Origin: Clostridia bacterium
GTDB taxonomy: Bacteria; Bacillota; Clostridia; Oscillospirales; Acutalibacteraceae
DNA: 64,000 bases
Direction of reading: 5' to 3'
NCBI GenBank assembly: GCA_017409845.1
Contig: JAFQRY010000011.1
Location: forward strand, 124,001 to 188,000
The notes under the pieces were generated by a model. It saw nothing but the letters and a program-made list of their open reading frames with translations. It had not been told where the DNA came from and did no database searches. The position numbers were made by a program, and so were the translations under genes. Below, one piece after another: positions 17,101 to 24,718 of this stretch (positions within the stretch are counted from its first letter, which is position 1; every line of letters begins with the position of its first letter).

Positions 17101-17658
17101 CCATACAGCAATCTTCTGGAGCTCGTGTGATGTACGGAAGCCGTCGAAGAAGTTGATGAAGGGAACTCTGCCCTTGATTGATGCGAGATGAGCTACGGCA
17201 CCGAGGTCCATAACTTCCTGTGTATTTGTTTCAGCGAGCATTGCGAAACCTGTCTGACGGCAGGCATAAACGTCTGAATGGTCACCGAAAATGTTAAGAG
17301 CATGTGAAGCAACGCAGCGTGCCGAAACGTGGAAAACGCTGGGAAGAAGCTCACCTGCGATTTTATACATGTTGGGGATCATAAGAAGAAGACCCTGTGA
17401 TGCAGTGTAGGTAGTTGTGAGAGCACCTGCTGCGAGTGAACCGTGAACGGTACCTGCTGCACCTGCTTCTGACTGCATTTCAGCAACCTTAACGGTTGTG
17501 CCGAAGATGTTCTTCATGCCCTGTGCTGACCACTGGTCAACATAGTCTGCCATGGGGCTTGACGGAGTGATGGGGTAGATGCCTGCAACTTCTGTGAAGG
17601 CATATGACACCCATGCAGCGGCGTTGTTACCGTCCATGGTCTTCATTTTTCTTGCCAT
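14119..17658 (-). CDS. nifJ: Pyruvate:ferredoxin (flavodoxin) oxidoreductase
   Basis: 1179 aa, the full length of the single-chain homodimeric enzyme. It oxidises pyruvate and CoA to acetyl-CoA and CO2 and reduces ferredoxin, a central step of anaerobic sugar metabolism. Seen in order: N-terminal domain with YPITPSSPMAD, the CoA/gamma domain with WGLGGDGTVGANK, an 8Fe-ferredoxin insert with CAQCNKCSYVCP and CMGCGVCVGVCP, a separate cluster with Cys in GSCAGCAETAY, and the thiamine-diphosphate domain with GDGWAYDIGFGG and NTGGQ. CAGGAGGAAAAAGACT precedes the ATG. It is monocistronic. Codon choice is strongly biased (AAG, CCC, GGC), consistent with high expression. Confidence 0.98.
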   Translation of the reverse strand: MARKMKTMDGNNAAAWVSYAFTEVAGIYPITPSSPMADYVDQWSAQGMKNIFGTTVKVAEMQSEAGAAGTVHGSLAAGALTTTYTASQGLLLMIPNMYKIAGELLPSVFHVSARCVASHALNIFGDHSDVYACRQTGFAMLAETNTQEVMDLGAVAHLASIKGRVPFINFFDGFRTSHELQKIAVWDFEDLKEMCDMDAVEAFRKRALNPERPVMRGSHENGDIFFQHREACNAYYDALPAIVEEYMDKVNAKLGTNYKLFNYYGAPDAERVIIAMGSVCDVAEEVIDYLTAKGEKVGLVKVRLYRPFSAEKLVEAIPATAKKIAVLDRTKEPGSLGEPLYLDVVAALAATGRTGAQVIGGRYGLGSKDTPPSSIFAVYEELAKDAPKAQFTMGITDDVTNLSLEEKEAPNTAAEGTIECKFWGLGGDGTVGANKDSIKIIGDHTDKYVQAYFQYDSKKTGGITISHLRFGDSPIKSPYYINKADFVACHNPSYVEKGYKMVNDVKPGGVYLINCQWNEEELAAKLPAEAKRYIAKNNVQLYTVNAIDLAAQIGLGKRTNTVLQSAFFALSNVLPKDEAIGYMKEKAQKFMKKGKEIVEMNEKAIDAGATAFVKINVPADWADAADDAAPEASKGAEKLVKMVDGIMKPVGLMNGDSLPVSAFVDHADGTFEQGASAYEKRGVAVLVPAWDGATCAQCNKCSYVCPHATIRPYALTAEEAAAAPANAIIVDKKGKGKDSYKYSLAVSPLDCMGCGVCVGVCPTNSLKMVSRESQDAMQPVFDYMVENVTVKADLADNTVIGSQYKTPLLEFSGSCAGCAETAYARLITQMFGDRMYISNATGCSSIWGGPAATSPYTVNKKGYGPAWANSLFEDNAEHGFGMYLGQNAIRNSLIAKVKAVAEAECATEEIKAATAAYLDTVNDGAKNGAATEALVAALEACGCEAGKEILASKEYLAKKSVWIFGGDGWAYDIGFGGVDHVLAAGEDVNIMVFDTEVYSNTGGQASKASNIGQVAQFAAAGKGIAKKSLAEIAMSYGYVYVAQIAMGADANQTIKAIAEAEAYNGPSIIIAYAPCEMHSIKGGMVNCQAEMKKAVDCGYWNMFRYNPALKAEGKNPFTIDSKPATGSYREFLLNEARYSSLTRSFPERAEELFALAEKTAVERYDHLLRLKDLYAPKAD

Positions 17659-17720
17659 AGTCTTTTTCCTCCTGAAAGTTTTTAAACTATAATTAGTGAG
17701 TTAATTATACACCATTGATT

Positions 17721-17749
17721 ATACTATCACTTTTAGTCCCGTTTGTAAA
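17721..17749 (-). promoter_or_regulatory. Candidate promoter of the oxidoreductase gene
   Basis: On the minus strand TTTACA (17749-17744), 17-base spacer, TAGTAT (17726-17721), about 65 bases before the ATG. Adjacent TATAAT-like hexamers make the exact -10 uncertain. The rest of 17750-17916 is AT-rich with no gene seen. Confidence 0.4.
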
Positions 17750-17916
17750 GTCTTTAAATATTCCAAAATGCACAAGTTTTTTATAATTAATTTGTATATT
17801 TCTTTCAATAAGCGGCAAAATGATGTGCAATGTCAGATAATCGGACAACCGTGCATTTTTTGATTGAAAATCCGACATCAGCATGATTTTGTCGGACAGG
17901 AACGCTTCTTTGAATA

Positions 17917-17946
17917 TTGACACCAAATGTAAATAAATGGTAAAAT
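17917..17946 (+). promoter_or_regulatory. Promoter of the zinc-finger protein gene
   Basis: TTGACA, 18-base spacer, TAAAAT, 42 bases upstream of the ATG at 17988. Confidence 0.65.
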
Positions 17947-17987
17947 ACGAATAAAGAAACTGATTGTATGAAAAGGAGTGTAAAAAC

Positions 17988-18827
17988 ATGAAAAAACTTT
18001 TAAAGAAAAGCATTGCTGTTATTCTTGCGGTGACGGTTATTGTGTTTACCTCATTAACCGCTTTTGCGTTCACGAGCTGCACCGAGTGCGGCAGAATTTT
18101 TGAAAGCGAATCCGATTATTCAACACACAAAAAAATCTGCGTTTCAGAAAAAACAACTGATGCAATAACTTATTACTGTGGCTACTGCGAAGCTGTTTTC
18201 CAGACAAAAGAGCTTCTTTCCGCTCATATCGACGGCTGTGTGCTCAAGCCTGTCATTGCAACGACCGGCAACAACAACACCTGCCCTCATTGCCTTGATT
18301 CTTTTGATGTTGAGGCAGAATACAATAATCATATTCAGCTTTGCATGGCTGTTTATTCTTGCTCGAAGTGTGCCCAGGAATTCAGATCCTCTGCGGCTGC
18401 CGCAATTCACAAGATTGCCTGTGTTTTTGTTCCTTCCGAAATCAAAATTGAAATTTCCATCAAAAATAATCCGGGCTCGGCAGAAATCAAATACGGAGAA
18501 GTTCTCGTTCTTACGGCGGAAACAAAAAATCTTCCTTCGGGAGCTTATGTTGAGTGGAAGGCAGACAGCGATGTTGTCAGCCTTGAGCAGAGTGCTGACG
18601 GCAAAACCTGCAGAGTTGAATCCGTAGGTAACGGAACGGCAAAGGTTATGGCGAGAGTTGTTGATGCTGCGGGAAATCCCATTAAAACTCTTGACGGTGC
18701 AGAAATCTATGCAACCCAGACTATCGTTTCAAAGGGCGGATTCTTCTGGAAAATAATTTCTTTCTTCAAGAATCTTTTTAAAACAGACAGAACAGTTATT
18801 CAGTCGATTTTTGAGATGAGCATCTGA
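17988..18827 (+). CDS. Exported protein with four C2HC zinc fingers and an Ig-like domain
   Basis: 279 aa. A signal peptide (about 1-28, KKLLKKS then a hydrophobic stretch ending TAFAF) is followed by four fingers, all exactly C-X2-C-X12-H-X3-C: C31/C34/H47/C51, C64/C67/H80/C84, C99/C102/H115/C119 and C125/C128/H141/C145. Each also has Phe four residues after the second Cys, and three have Tyr or Leu three residues before His, the classical beta-beta-alpha hydrophobic core. Residues about 152-245 look like a bacterial Ig-like (BIG2-type) domain, and a Phe/Trp/Lys-rich tail (FFWKIISFFKNLFK, 252-265) may touch the membrane. AAGGAGTGTAAAAAC precedes the ATG; an upstream in-frame ATG (17964) has no site. 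The role is unknown; zinc binding outside the cytoplasm is inference. Confidence 0.88.
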   Translation: MKKLLKKSIAVILAVTVIVFTSLTAFAFTSCTECGRIFESESDYSTHKKICVSEKTTDAITYYCGYCEAVFQTKELLSAHIDGCVLKPVIATTGNNNTCPHCLDSFDVEAEYNNHIQLCMAVYSCSKCAQEFRSSAAAAIHKIACVFVPSEIKIEISIKNNPGSAEIKYGEVLVLTAETKNLPSGAYVEWKADSDVVSLEQSADGKTCRVESVGNGTAKVMARVVDAAGNPIKTLDGAEIYATQTIVSKGGFFWKIISFFKNLFKTDRTVIQSIFEMSI

Positions 18828-18876
18828 TTTTACGGTCAAGAAAATCAACCGAAAATAATATCTGAAAATGAACGGC

Positions 18877-18924
18877 AAAAAGCTGATTTGCGGAGAACAC
18901 CTTTGCAGGTCGGCTTTTTATTTT
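18877..18924 (+). terminator. Possible terminator of the zinc-finger gene
   Basis: AAAAAGCTGA and TCGGCTTTTT can pair (one G-U pair) around a long loop, and the 3' arm is T-rich. Weak compared with other terminators here. Confidence 0.4.
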
Positions 18925-18977
18925 GTGTTTTTACTTTTCAGAAGCCGAAAATTCATTTAAAATCCGCTTTCATTCGG

Positions 18978-19006
18978 TTGACATTTTTTTGTTTTGGTGG
19001 TATCTT
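18978..19006 (+). promoter_or_regulatory. Promoter of the metallophosphoesterase gene
   Basis: TTGACA, 17-base T-rich spacer, TATCTT, 32 bases before the ATG at 19038. Confidence 0.55.
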
Positions 19007-19037
19007 TTATATATATTTTTTATTTGGAGGCATACAT

Positions 19038-20036
19038 ATGGAATTGAATTTTGTTCAGCAGATTTTCTTCAAGCTTTTTGCCCTTATTATGTCAATGGTA
19101 TATTCATTCAACGGCGGCGTTGTTGCTCCGTCAACCGATGATATCATCAAGGCAAAGAATGAAGATGCAAAGCTTGTTTTCGCAACAGTTGCAGACCCCC
19201 AGGTTTCAAACTATATGTTTGGCAGATATCAGTCTTTCCAGGAGGCATGCATTGACCTTCGCAACGCAGACAGACTCGATGCAATTGTAGGTGTCGGCGA
19301 TATCGCAGAAAACGGTCTTGCAGAGGAATATCAGCTTGTTTATGATGAGCTCAAGGGCATTGCTCCCCGCTACATCATGGCGGAAGGCAATCACGACATC
19401 AGACTCCGTGCATACAGCCAGAGCTACAGCCGTTTTTCGGCATTCACAAACGCTCTTAACGGTGACACATCCATGACGGATAACGCTTATGCAGAAGGCA
19501 AATTCGCATATTCCGAAATCGTCAACGGTTATAAATTTATTGTTATGGGTTCGGATAAAATGGTGTTTGAAGAAGCATACATCAGCCCCGAGCAGATTGC
19601 ATGGATTGATGCCGAAATCGCATCGGTTGAAGACGGAATGCCTGTTTTCATTATCGTTCATCAGCCCCTCAAGCTTACTCACAATCTTCCCACAACATGG
19701 GGTAACGGCACAAACAAAGAAGCAGGCTCAATCGGCGACCAGAACGAAGAAGTTAAGGCTGTCCTCAGTAAATATGCTGCAGACAAAACCGTAATCTTTA
19801 TCAACGGTCATCTTCATGCAGGTTTCAGCCAGTACAGCTATGAGAAGATTGACGGCTTCCACTCATTCAACGCTCCCGCACTTTCAATCGAAAACGAAGA
19901 CGGTGAAGATGGCGGCAACGGCTCGGGTCTTACCTATATCGTTGAGGTTTATGATAACGAAGTTCTCTTCAGAGCAAGAAATTGCTGCACAGGCGAATGG
20001 CTCACTCAGTGGGATGTAACAATCCCTCTTAAATAA
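19038..20036 (+). CDS. Calcineurin-like metallophosphoesterase
   Basis: 332 aa. Binuclear-metal phosphoesterase fold: VADPQ (atypical first motif, normally DxH), VGDIAENG (GDxxE/D), EGNHDI (GNHD/E), VHQPL (His ligand) and NGHLHAG (GHxH). The substrate is unknown. The N-terminus has a hydrophobic stretch (FFKLFALIMSMVYSF, about 10-24) that may be a membrane anchor or signal. I chose ATG 19038 behind TTTGGAGGCATACAT; the in-frame upstream region is non-coding and overlaps the promoter. A second phosphoesterase gene starts 20 bases after the stop, so the two form an operon. Confidence 0.9.
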   Translation: MELNFVQQIFFKLFALIMSMVYSFNGGVVAPSTDDIIKAKNEDAKLVFATVADPQVSNYMFGRYQSFQEACIDLRNADRLDAIVGVGDIAENGLAEEYQLVYDELKGIAPRYIMAEGNHDIRLRAYSQSYSRFSAFTNALNGDTSMTDNAYAEGKFAYSEIVNGYKFIVMGSDKMVFEEAYISPEQIAWIDAEIASVEDGMPVFIIVHQPLKLTHNLPTTWGNGTNKEAGSIGDQNEEVKAVLSKYAADKTVIFINGHLHAGFSQYSYEKIDGFHSFNAPALSIENEDGEDGGNGSGLTYIVEVYDNEVLFRARNCCTGEWLTQWDVTIPLK

Positions 20037-20056
20037 AACGAAAGGAAAATAAAGAA

Positions 20057-21637
20057 ATGAAAAAGACGTTCATCAGAATTCTCAGCATCGTTCTCTGTCT
20101 TACTCTTGTTTCGGGCGGAGCAGCATTTTCGTCGGCTGCAAATCTTCCCGCAACAAACACAGACGCAGTTGCAACTCCCGATGCACCTGCAACCCCCGAT
20201 GCTCCCGAAGTTGTTGTAACAGATAATACACCCTTCCGTATTTCCGTTGCAGTCAACGGTGATACAACCTCATCAAAGGGTATCACATGGTATACCAAGG
20301 CAAACACCGCAAGCGTTGTAAATGTTTATGACGAAAGCGGCGTAAAGGTAAATGTTCCCGTTGCTTATGCAGAGGTTTTTGAATTTGAAGGCAACTATGT
20401 TCACAAGGCAACCGTAACAGGTCTTGCTGCAGGCAAAACATATTCATACGAAGTAGGCAACGGCACAGTATTCAGCCCCGCAGGAAAGTTTGTTACAGAT
20501 AACGGCGACAGCAAGTCGGAATTCATCGTTATTGCAGACATTCAGGCAAGCAACCTCAGAAATTTCCAGTCAGCGGCAAGAGTTGTTGAAACAGGCTTCA
20601 ACACCATGCCCGGTGCAGAGTTTATGATAACTCTCGGCGACTTCACAAACGACAGCACCAACGAAGAATGGGATCTCTATGACGAGGCAATGAAGGCTGT
20701 CAACCTCAACACAACAATCGCTCCCGTTGCAGGCAACCATGACGGTCTCGGCGTATGGCATTGGTTCAACAATATGTTTAACCTCGATACAACCGAAAGC
20801 GTTCAGAATCTCAACGGTGTTAACTATTCATTCGATTACGGCAACGCTCACATTGCTGTGCTCAACACAAACGACCTTCTTTCAATTTCGTTTGCTCAGC
20901 TTACATGGCTCAAGAATGACATGAACGGCACCGATAAGGACTGGAAAATCGTTTGCATGCACAAGTCACCCTATACCCTCGGCAAGGACGGCAAGTGGCC
21001 CGATGCTCTTTATCTCAAGAGATCGCTTGCTGCTGTTGTTGATGCTTGTGATATCGACCTTGTTATGAGCGGTCACGACCATCAGTATCTCAGAACTCAG
21101 CCCATGAGATTCAACATGGTTAACGAAAACGGTGCAACCTATGTTCTTGCAGGTACTGCAGGCACAAAGAGATACGGTGTCCGTAACTTCCTTGAAGGCT
21201 ACATGATGAATACCAAGCATATCGCTGCACTCACAACCCAGAATGACGGTCACTACTGGGACGGCGAAACTCACGAAAAAGAAAATGAGCTTTATAAAGG
21301 CGGCATCTTCAACACAATCGCTATCGACGGCGGAAAGCTCAGCTTTAATTCATATGTTGTTTCCGACCTCAAAGAAGACGAAGAGGGCAACATCATTGAT
21401 GAAAATGAAGCTCCCACCGTTACCCTCCATGACAGCTTCACCCTTGAAAAGGAAGTCGGTCAGAACGAAATCACCTTCACGGGCGATAACACAACAAGCG
21501 AAGCAGAATATTATCTCGGAGCAATCCCCAGCTTCTTCGGTCTTGCTGCTTACACATTTATTGAGTGGCTTCCCAGAGTGCTTGTAATGCTTCCCGAGCT
21601 TCTTGTTGATGTAGTTTTCCTTGACGGTTCATTCTAA
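20057..21637 (+). CDS. Exported purple-acid-phosphatase-like metallophosphoesterase
   Basis: 526 aa. Signal peptide about 1-28 (IRILSIVLCLTLVSGGAAFSSAA), a short Pro/Ala/Asp linker (TPDAPATPDAP), an N-terminal fibronectin/Ig-like domain typical of purple acid phosphatases (about 55-145), then the catalytic domain with IADIQAS, LGDFTND, AGNHDG, MHKSPY and SGHDHQYLRT. The C-terminus is hydrophobic (IPSFFGLAAYTFIEWLPRVL), suggesting membrane association. AAAGGAAAATAAAGAA precedes the ATG. It probably acts on phosphomonoesters or nucleotides outside the cell; substrate not determinable. Paired with the preceding smaller phosphoesterase in one transcript. Confidence 0.92.
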   Translation: MKKTFIRILSIVLCLTLVSGGAAFSSAANLPATNTDAVATPDAPATPDAPEVVVTDNTPFRISVAVNGDTTSSKGITWYTKANTASVVNVYDESGVKVNVPVAYAEVFEFEGNYVHKATVTGLAAGKTYSYEVGNGTVFSPAGKFVTDNGDSKSEFIVIADIQASNLRNFQSAARVVETGFNTMPGAEFMITLGDFTNDSTNEEWDLYDEAMKAVNLNTTIAPVAGNHDGLGVWHWFNNMFNLDTTESVQNLNGVNYSFDYGNAHIAVLNTNDLLSISFAQLTWLKNDMNGTDKDWKIVCMHKSPYTLGKDGKWPDALYLKRSLAAVVDACDIDLVMSGHDHQYLRTQPMRFNMVNENGATYVLAGTAGTKRYGVRNFLEGYMMNTKHIAALTTQNDGHYWDGETHEKENELYKGGIFNTIAIDGGKLSFNSYVVSDLKEDEEGNIIDENEAPTVTLHDSFTLEKEVGQNEITFTGDNTTSEAEYYLGAIPSFFGLAAYTFIEWLPRVLVMLPELLVDVVFLDGSF

Positions 21638-21645
21638 AAATATTT

Positions 21646-21681
21646 TCACCGCGGGTTCAGATGATTCCGCGGTGATTTTTT
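21646..21681 (+). terminator. Terminator of the phosphoesterase operon
   Basis: TCACCGCGG pairs with CCGCGGTGA around a 12-base loop and is followed by TTTTTTT. Confidence 0.9.
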
Positions 21682-21692
21682 TGCGTATTCTA

Positions 21693-21721
21693 TTGACTAT
21701 TCTTAAAATAAGTTATATATT
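21693..21721 (+). promoter_or_regulatory. Promoter of the epimerase-like gene
   Basis: TTGACT, 17-base spacer, TATATT, 50 bases before the ATG at 21772. Confidence 0.7.
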
Positions 21722-21771
21722 ATAAGAGTATATGGTTACAAAAAACCACATTATTCAAGGAGGAATAACAA

Positions 21772-22791
21772 ATGAAAGTATTTATGATCGGCGGCACAGG
21801 TCTTCTCGGCTGCGAAGCAGCAAGAATTTTCATTGAAAGAGGCCATCAGGTAAAGAGCGTTGCTCTTCCCCCTCTTCCCGAAGGTGCTCCCATTCCCAAG
21901 GAAATGGAAATCGAGCTTTGCAACATTTATGAAAAGTCAGATGACGAAATCAAGGAAATTATGAAGGGCTGCGACTGCTTCGTTTTCGCAGCAGGTATTG
22001 ACGAGAGAGTTGAATTCCCCGCTCCCGTTTATGATGCATACTATAAGTACAATATCGCTCCTCTCAAGAGAATTCTTCCTCTTTGCAAGGAAATCGGCAT
22101 GAAGAATGCGGTTATCCTCGGCTCATACTTTGCATATCTTGCAAAGGAAAGACCCGACATGAAGCTCACAGAGAAGCATCCCTATATCAGAAGCAGAATT
22201 GATCAGGAAGAGGTTGCTTTCTCATTTGCAGACGAAAACTTCGACGTTGCAGTTCTTGAGCTTCCCTATATCTTCGGCACTCAGCCCGGCAGAAAGCCCG
22301 TCTGGGTTATCCTCATTGAGCAGATCAAGATGATGGATAAGCTTCCCTGCACAATGTATCCCGGCGGCGGCACAGCTATGCTCACAGTCCGTCAGGTTGG
22401 TGAAGTTATTGTCGGTGCTGCTGAAAAGTCAAAGGGTGCAAAGGCATGGCCCATCAGCATGTATAACCAGACATGGAAGGAATTCCTTAAGATTGTTTAT
22501 GCCGCAAGAGGCATGGGCGACAACAGAAAGATCATCAGCGTTCCCGCATGGATGATGAGAATGGGTCTCGGCAAGGTCAAGAAGGAATATGCTGAAAAAG
22601 GCATTGAAAGCGGTATTGATGTTGACGGACTTGCAGATATCATGGCACTCAACCTCTTCATCGACAGAAAATATTCTGTTGAGCTTGGTGCAACAGAGGA
22701 TGATATCAAGGCAGCCATCACAGATTCAATCAAGGTCAGCCAGGCTTCCTATGACGGAACAGTCAAACTCCTTGAAATGAAGGGCGAATAA
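21772..22791 (+). CDS. NAD(P)-dependent epimerase/dehydratase-like protein
   Basis: 339 aa, extended short-chain dehydrogenase type. The N-terminal Rossmann motif GGTGLLG (8-14) is clear. The usual YxxxK pair is not obvious: ILGSYFAYLAKERP may hold it in an altered form, so it could be an atypical (divergent) member. A GTQPGRKPVWVILIEQIK segment matches the substrate-domain region of NmrA/epimerase relatives. AAGGAGGAATAACAA precedes the ATG. A terminator separates it from the next two genes, but some read-through operon with the oxidoreductase fusion and the sugar symporter is plausible. The substrate is probably a sugar or sugar nucleotide; unproven. Confidence 0.85.
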   Translation: MKVFMIGGTGLLGCEAARIFIERGHQVKSVALPPLPEGAPIPKEMEIELCNIYEKSDDEIKEIMKGCDCFVFAAGIDERVEFPAPVYDAYYKYNIAPLKRILPLCKEIGMKNAVILGSYFAYLAKERPDMKLTEKHPYIRSRIDQEEVAFSFADENFDVAVLELPYIFGTQPGRKPVWVILIEQIKMMDKLPCTMYPGGGTAMLTVRQVGEVIVGAAEKSKGAKAWPISMYNQTWKEFLKIVYAARGMGDNRKIISVPAWMMRMGLGKVKKEYAEKGIESGIDVDGLADIMALNLFIDRKYSVELGATEDDIKAAITDSIKVSQASYDGTVKLLEMKGE

Positions 22792-22804
22792 TCAAAAACA
22801 TACA

Positions 22805-22830
22805 GGGGCTGTTGATACAGCCCCTTTTTA
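22805..22830 (+). terminator. Terminator after the epimerase-like gene
   Basis: GGGGCTGT, loop TGAT, ACAGCCCC, then TTTTTAAA. The next gene begins 25 bases later, so it may act as a partial terminator inside an operon. Confidence 0.85.
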
Positions 22831-22854
22831 AAGTGAAAAGAGGTAAACTTAATT

Positions 22855-24705
22855 ATGTCCCAGTTGAAAATGTATTGGCTCAAAGGCACCCCCGTAAGAG
22901 ACCTTGAGCTTCCCGAGGGATATTCGATCGTAAACTACAAGGACTGCATTGAAGACAAGGCTGCATGGGTGGAATGCTGCAAAAACGGTCTTGTAGGCGA
23001 TGATACAGCTCCCGGATTTTTTGATGAATGCGTTGCGGATGTTGATGACTGCGTTCCCGAAAAAGACGTTTTCTTCCTTGATTACGAAGGTGAGCATATC
23101 GGTACCGTATCGGCTATCTTCCATCCCGGAGAGAAGGAAGGCCAGGTACACATGGTCGGTATCAAAACCGAATTCAGAGGTAAGGGTCTCGGAAAATATC
23201 TTAATAACACAGCTGTTAAAAAGCTTGCCGCACAGGGTGCGGAATATATGTATCTCACAACCGACGAATGGCGTAAGGGTGCAGTCAAGAGCTATCTTTC
23301 GGAAGGCTTTATTCCCGTTGAATATGCTGAAGGCGAGGATATGAAGGGCCGTTGGGAATGGATGCTCTGCGAGCTCGGAGTTGACAGCGTTGATATGGTT
23401 TACGAAGACCGTACCTTCTGCAGAAAGCTCGAAAAAGCTCCCGTTGTCAGAGTCGGCGTTGTAGGCGTTGGCAGAGGCAGAACAATGATTAACCATTGCG
23501 ATAACGTCAGGGGTGCAAAGACCGTTGCAATCTGTGACAATTATGATATTCTTCTCGATAAGGCAAAGAAGGATTATGCCGACAGAGATATCACCTTCTA
23601 TGATAACTATGAAGATTTCCTTAACCATGACATGGATGTTGTTGTGCTTGCAAACTTTGCAACAGAGCACGCACCTTTTGCCGTTAAGGCACTCGAAAAA
23701 GGCTTCCATGTTCTCAGCGAGGTGCTTCCCGTTCAGACAATGAAGGAAGCTGTTGAGCTTATAGAGGCTGTTGAAAGAACAGGAAAAAAATATTTCTACG
23801 CAGAGAACTACTGCTACATGGGTGCTCCCAAAAAGATGAGAGAGCTTTACCGTGAGGGCGAGCTCGGCGAATTTGAATACGGCGAAGGCGAATACATGCA
23901 CAACTGCGAGAGCATATGGCATAACATCACCTTCGGTGACCCCGACCATTGGCGTAATCTGATGCATGCCTGCTATTACTGCACGCATTCAATCGGTCCG
24001 CTTATCCATATCACAGGTCTCAAGCCCGTAAAGGTAACCGGCTTTGAGCTTCCCTTCAACGCAAGAATGGCAAGAATGGGTGCAAAGGCAGGTCCCGTGG
24101 GTATTGAAATGATAACTCTCGAAAACGGTGCCGTTCTCAAGAGCATCCACGGTGTAGGTCCTTCAAGAAACTCCGTGTGGTACAGCATTTACGGTTCAAA
24201 GGGCAGAATGGAATGTGCCCGTGAGGATGCCTGCGAAAGCGATCATGTCAACAAGCTTTATGTTAACCTTGATGAATATGAAGGCGAAAACGCAAACGAA
24301 CCCTACGAAAAGTCAACAGGTGATGCATTCAGCCGTCTTGCTGCACCTTCGGGTCACGGCGGTTCGGACTGGTATGTGATGCACAATGTTGTTGAAACCG
24401 TAAGAGGCAGAGAAAATATGGATATCGTTGATGTTTACGAAGCCATGGATATGTTCCTGCCCGGCATGTTTGCTTACCGTTCGGTTCTCAAGGGCGGAAT
24501 TCCTCTTGATATTCCCGATCTCCGCAATCCCGAGGAGAGAGAAAAGTGGAGAAACGATACCGAATGCACCGATCCGAAGGTTGCAGGCGATATGCTTGTT
24601 CCCGGCTACTCCAAGGGCAATCCTGATATTCCCGCAGAGGTTTATGAGGGAATAAAGGCTAAATTTGAAGAAGAATGGGCAAAGAAAATCTCTGAAGATA
24701 AATAA
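22855..24705 (+). CDS. Fusion of a GNAT acetyltransferase and a Gfo/Idh/MocA oxidoreductase
   Basis: 616 aa. Residues about 1-175 form a GNAT domain: VHMVGIKTEFRGKGLGKYL is motif A with the acetyl-CoA loop (RGKGLG), and a YLSEGFIPV motif B follows. Residues about 195-600 are a Gfo/Idh/MocA oxidoreductase: RVGVVGVGRGRT is the dinucleotide-binding loop and VVVLANFATEHAPFAVKALEKG the second Rossmann strand. The usual catalytic EKP is replaced by SEVLPVQT. The fusion is seen directly, as the frame is uninterrupted. AAAAGAGGTAAACTTAATT precedes the ATG. The neighbouring symporter suggests an acetylated or N-acetyl-amino sugar substrate; that is inference. Confidence 0.88.
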   Translation: MSQLKMYWLKGTPVRDLELPEGYSIVNYKDCIEDKAAWVECCKNGLVGDDTAPGFFDECVADVDDCVPEKDVFFLDYEGEHIGTVSAIFHPGEKEGQVHMVGIKTEFRGKGLGKYLNNTAVKKLAAQGAEYMYLTTDEWRKGAVKSYLSEGFIPVEYAEGEDMKGRWEWMLCELGVDSVDMVYEDRTFCRKLEKAPVVRVGVVGVGRGRTMINHCDNVRGAKTVAICDNYDILLDKAKKDYADRDITFYDNYEDFLNHDMDVVVLANFATEHAPFAVKALEKGFHVLSEVLPVQTMKEAVELIEAVERTGKKYFYAENYCYMGAPKKMRELYREGELGEFEYGEGEYMHNCESIWHNITFGDPDHWRNLMHACYYCTHSIGPLIHITGLKPVKVTGFELPFNARMARMGAKAGPVGIEMITLENGAVLKSIHGVGPSRNSVWYSIYGSKGRMECAREDACESDHVNKLYVNLDEYEGENANEPYEKSTGDAFSRLAAPSGHGGSDWYVMHNVVETVRGRENMDIVDVYEAMDMFLPGMFAYRSVLKGGIPLDIPDLRNPEEREKWRNDTECTDPKVAGDMLVPGYSKGNPDIPAEVYEGIKAKFEEEWAKKISEDK

Positions 24706-24718
24706 AAGGAGAGTTTTT

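Noticed and set aside
22849-23988. A 379-codon open frame on the minus strand inside the oxidoreductase fusion
   Set aside because: It mirrors the strongly biased codons of the plus-strand gene, has no ribosome binding site, and the protein shows no domain while the other strand encodes two clear domains.
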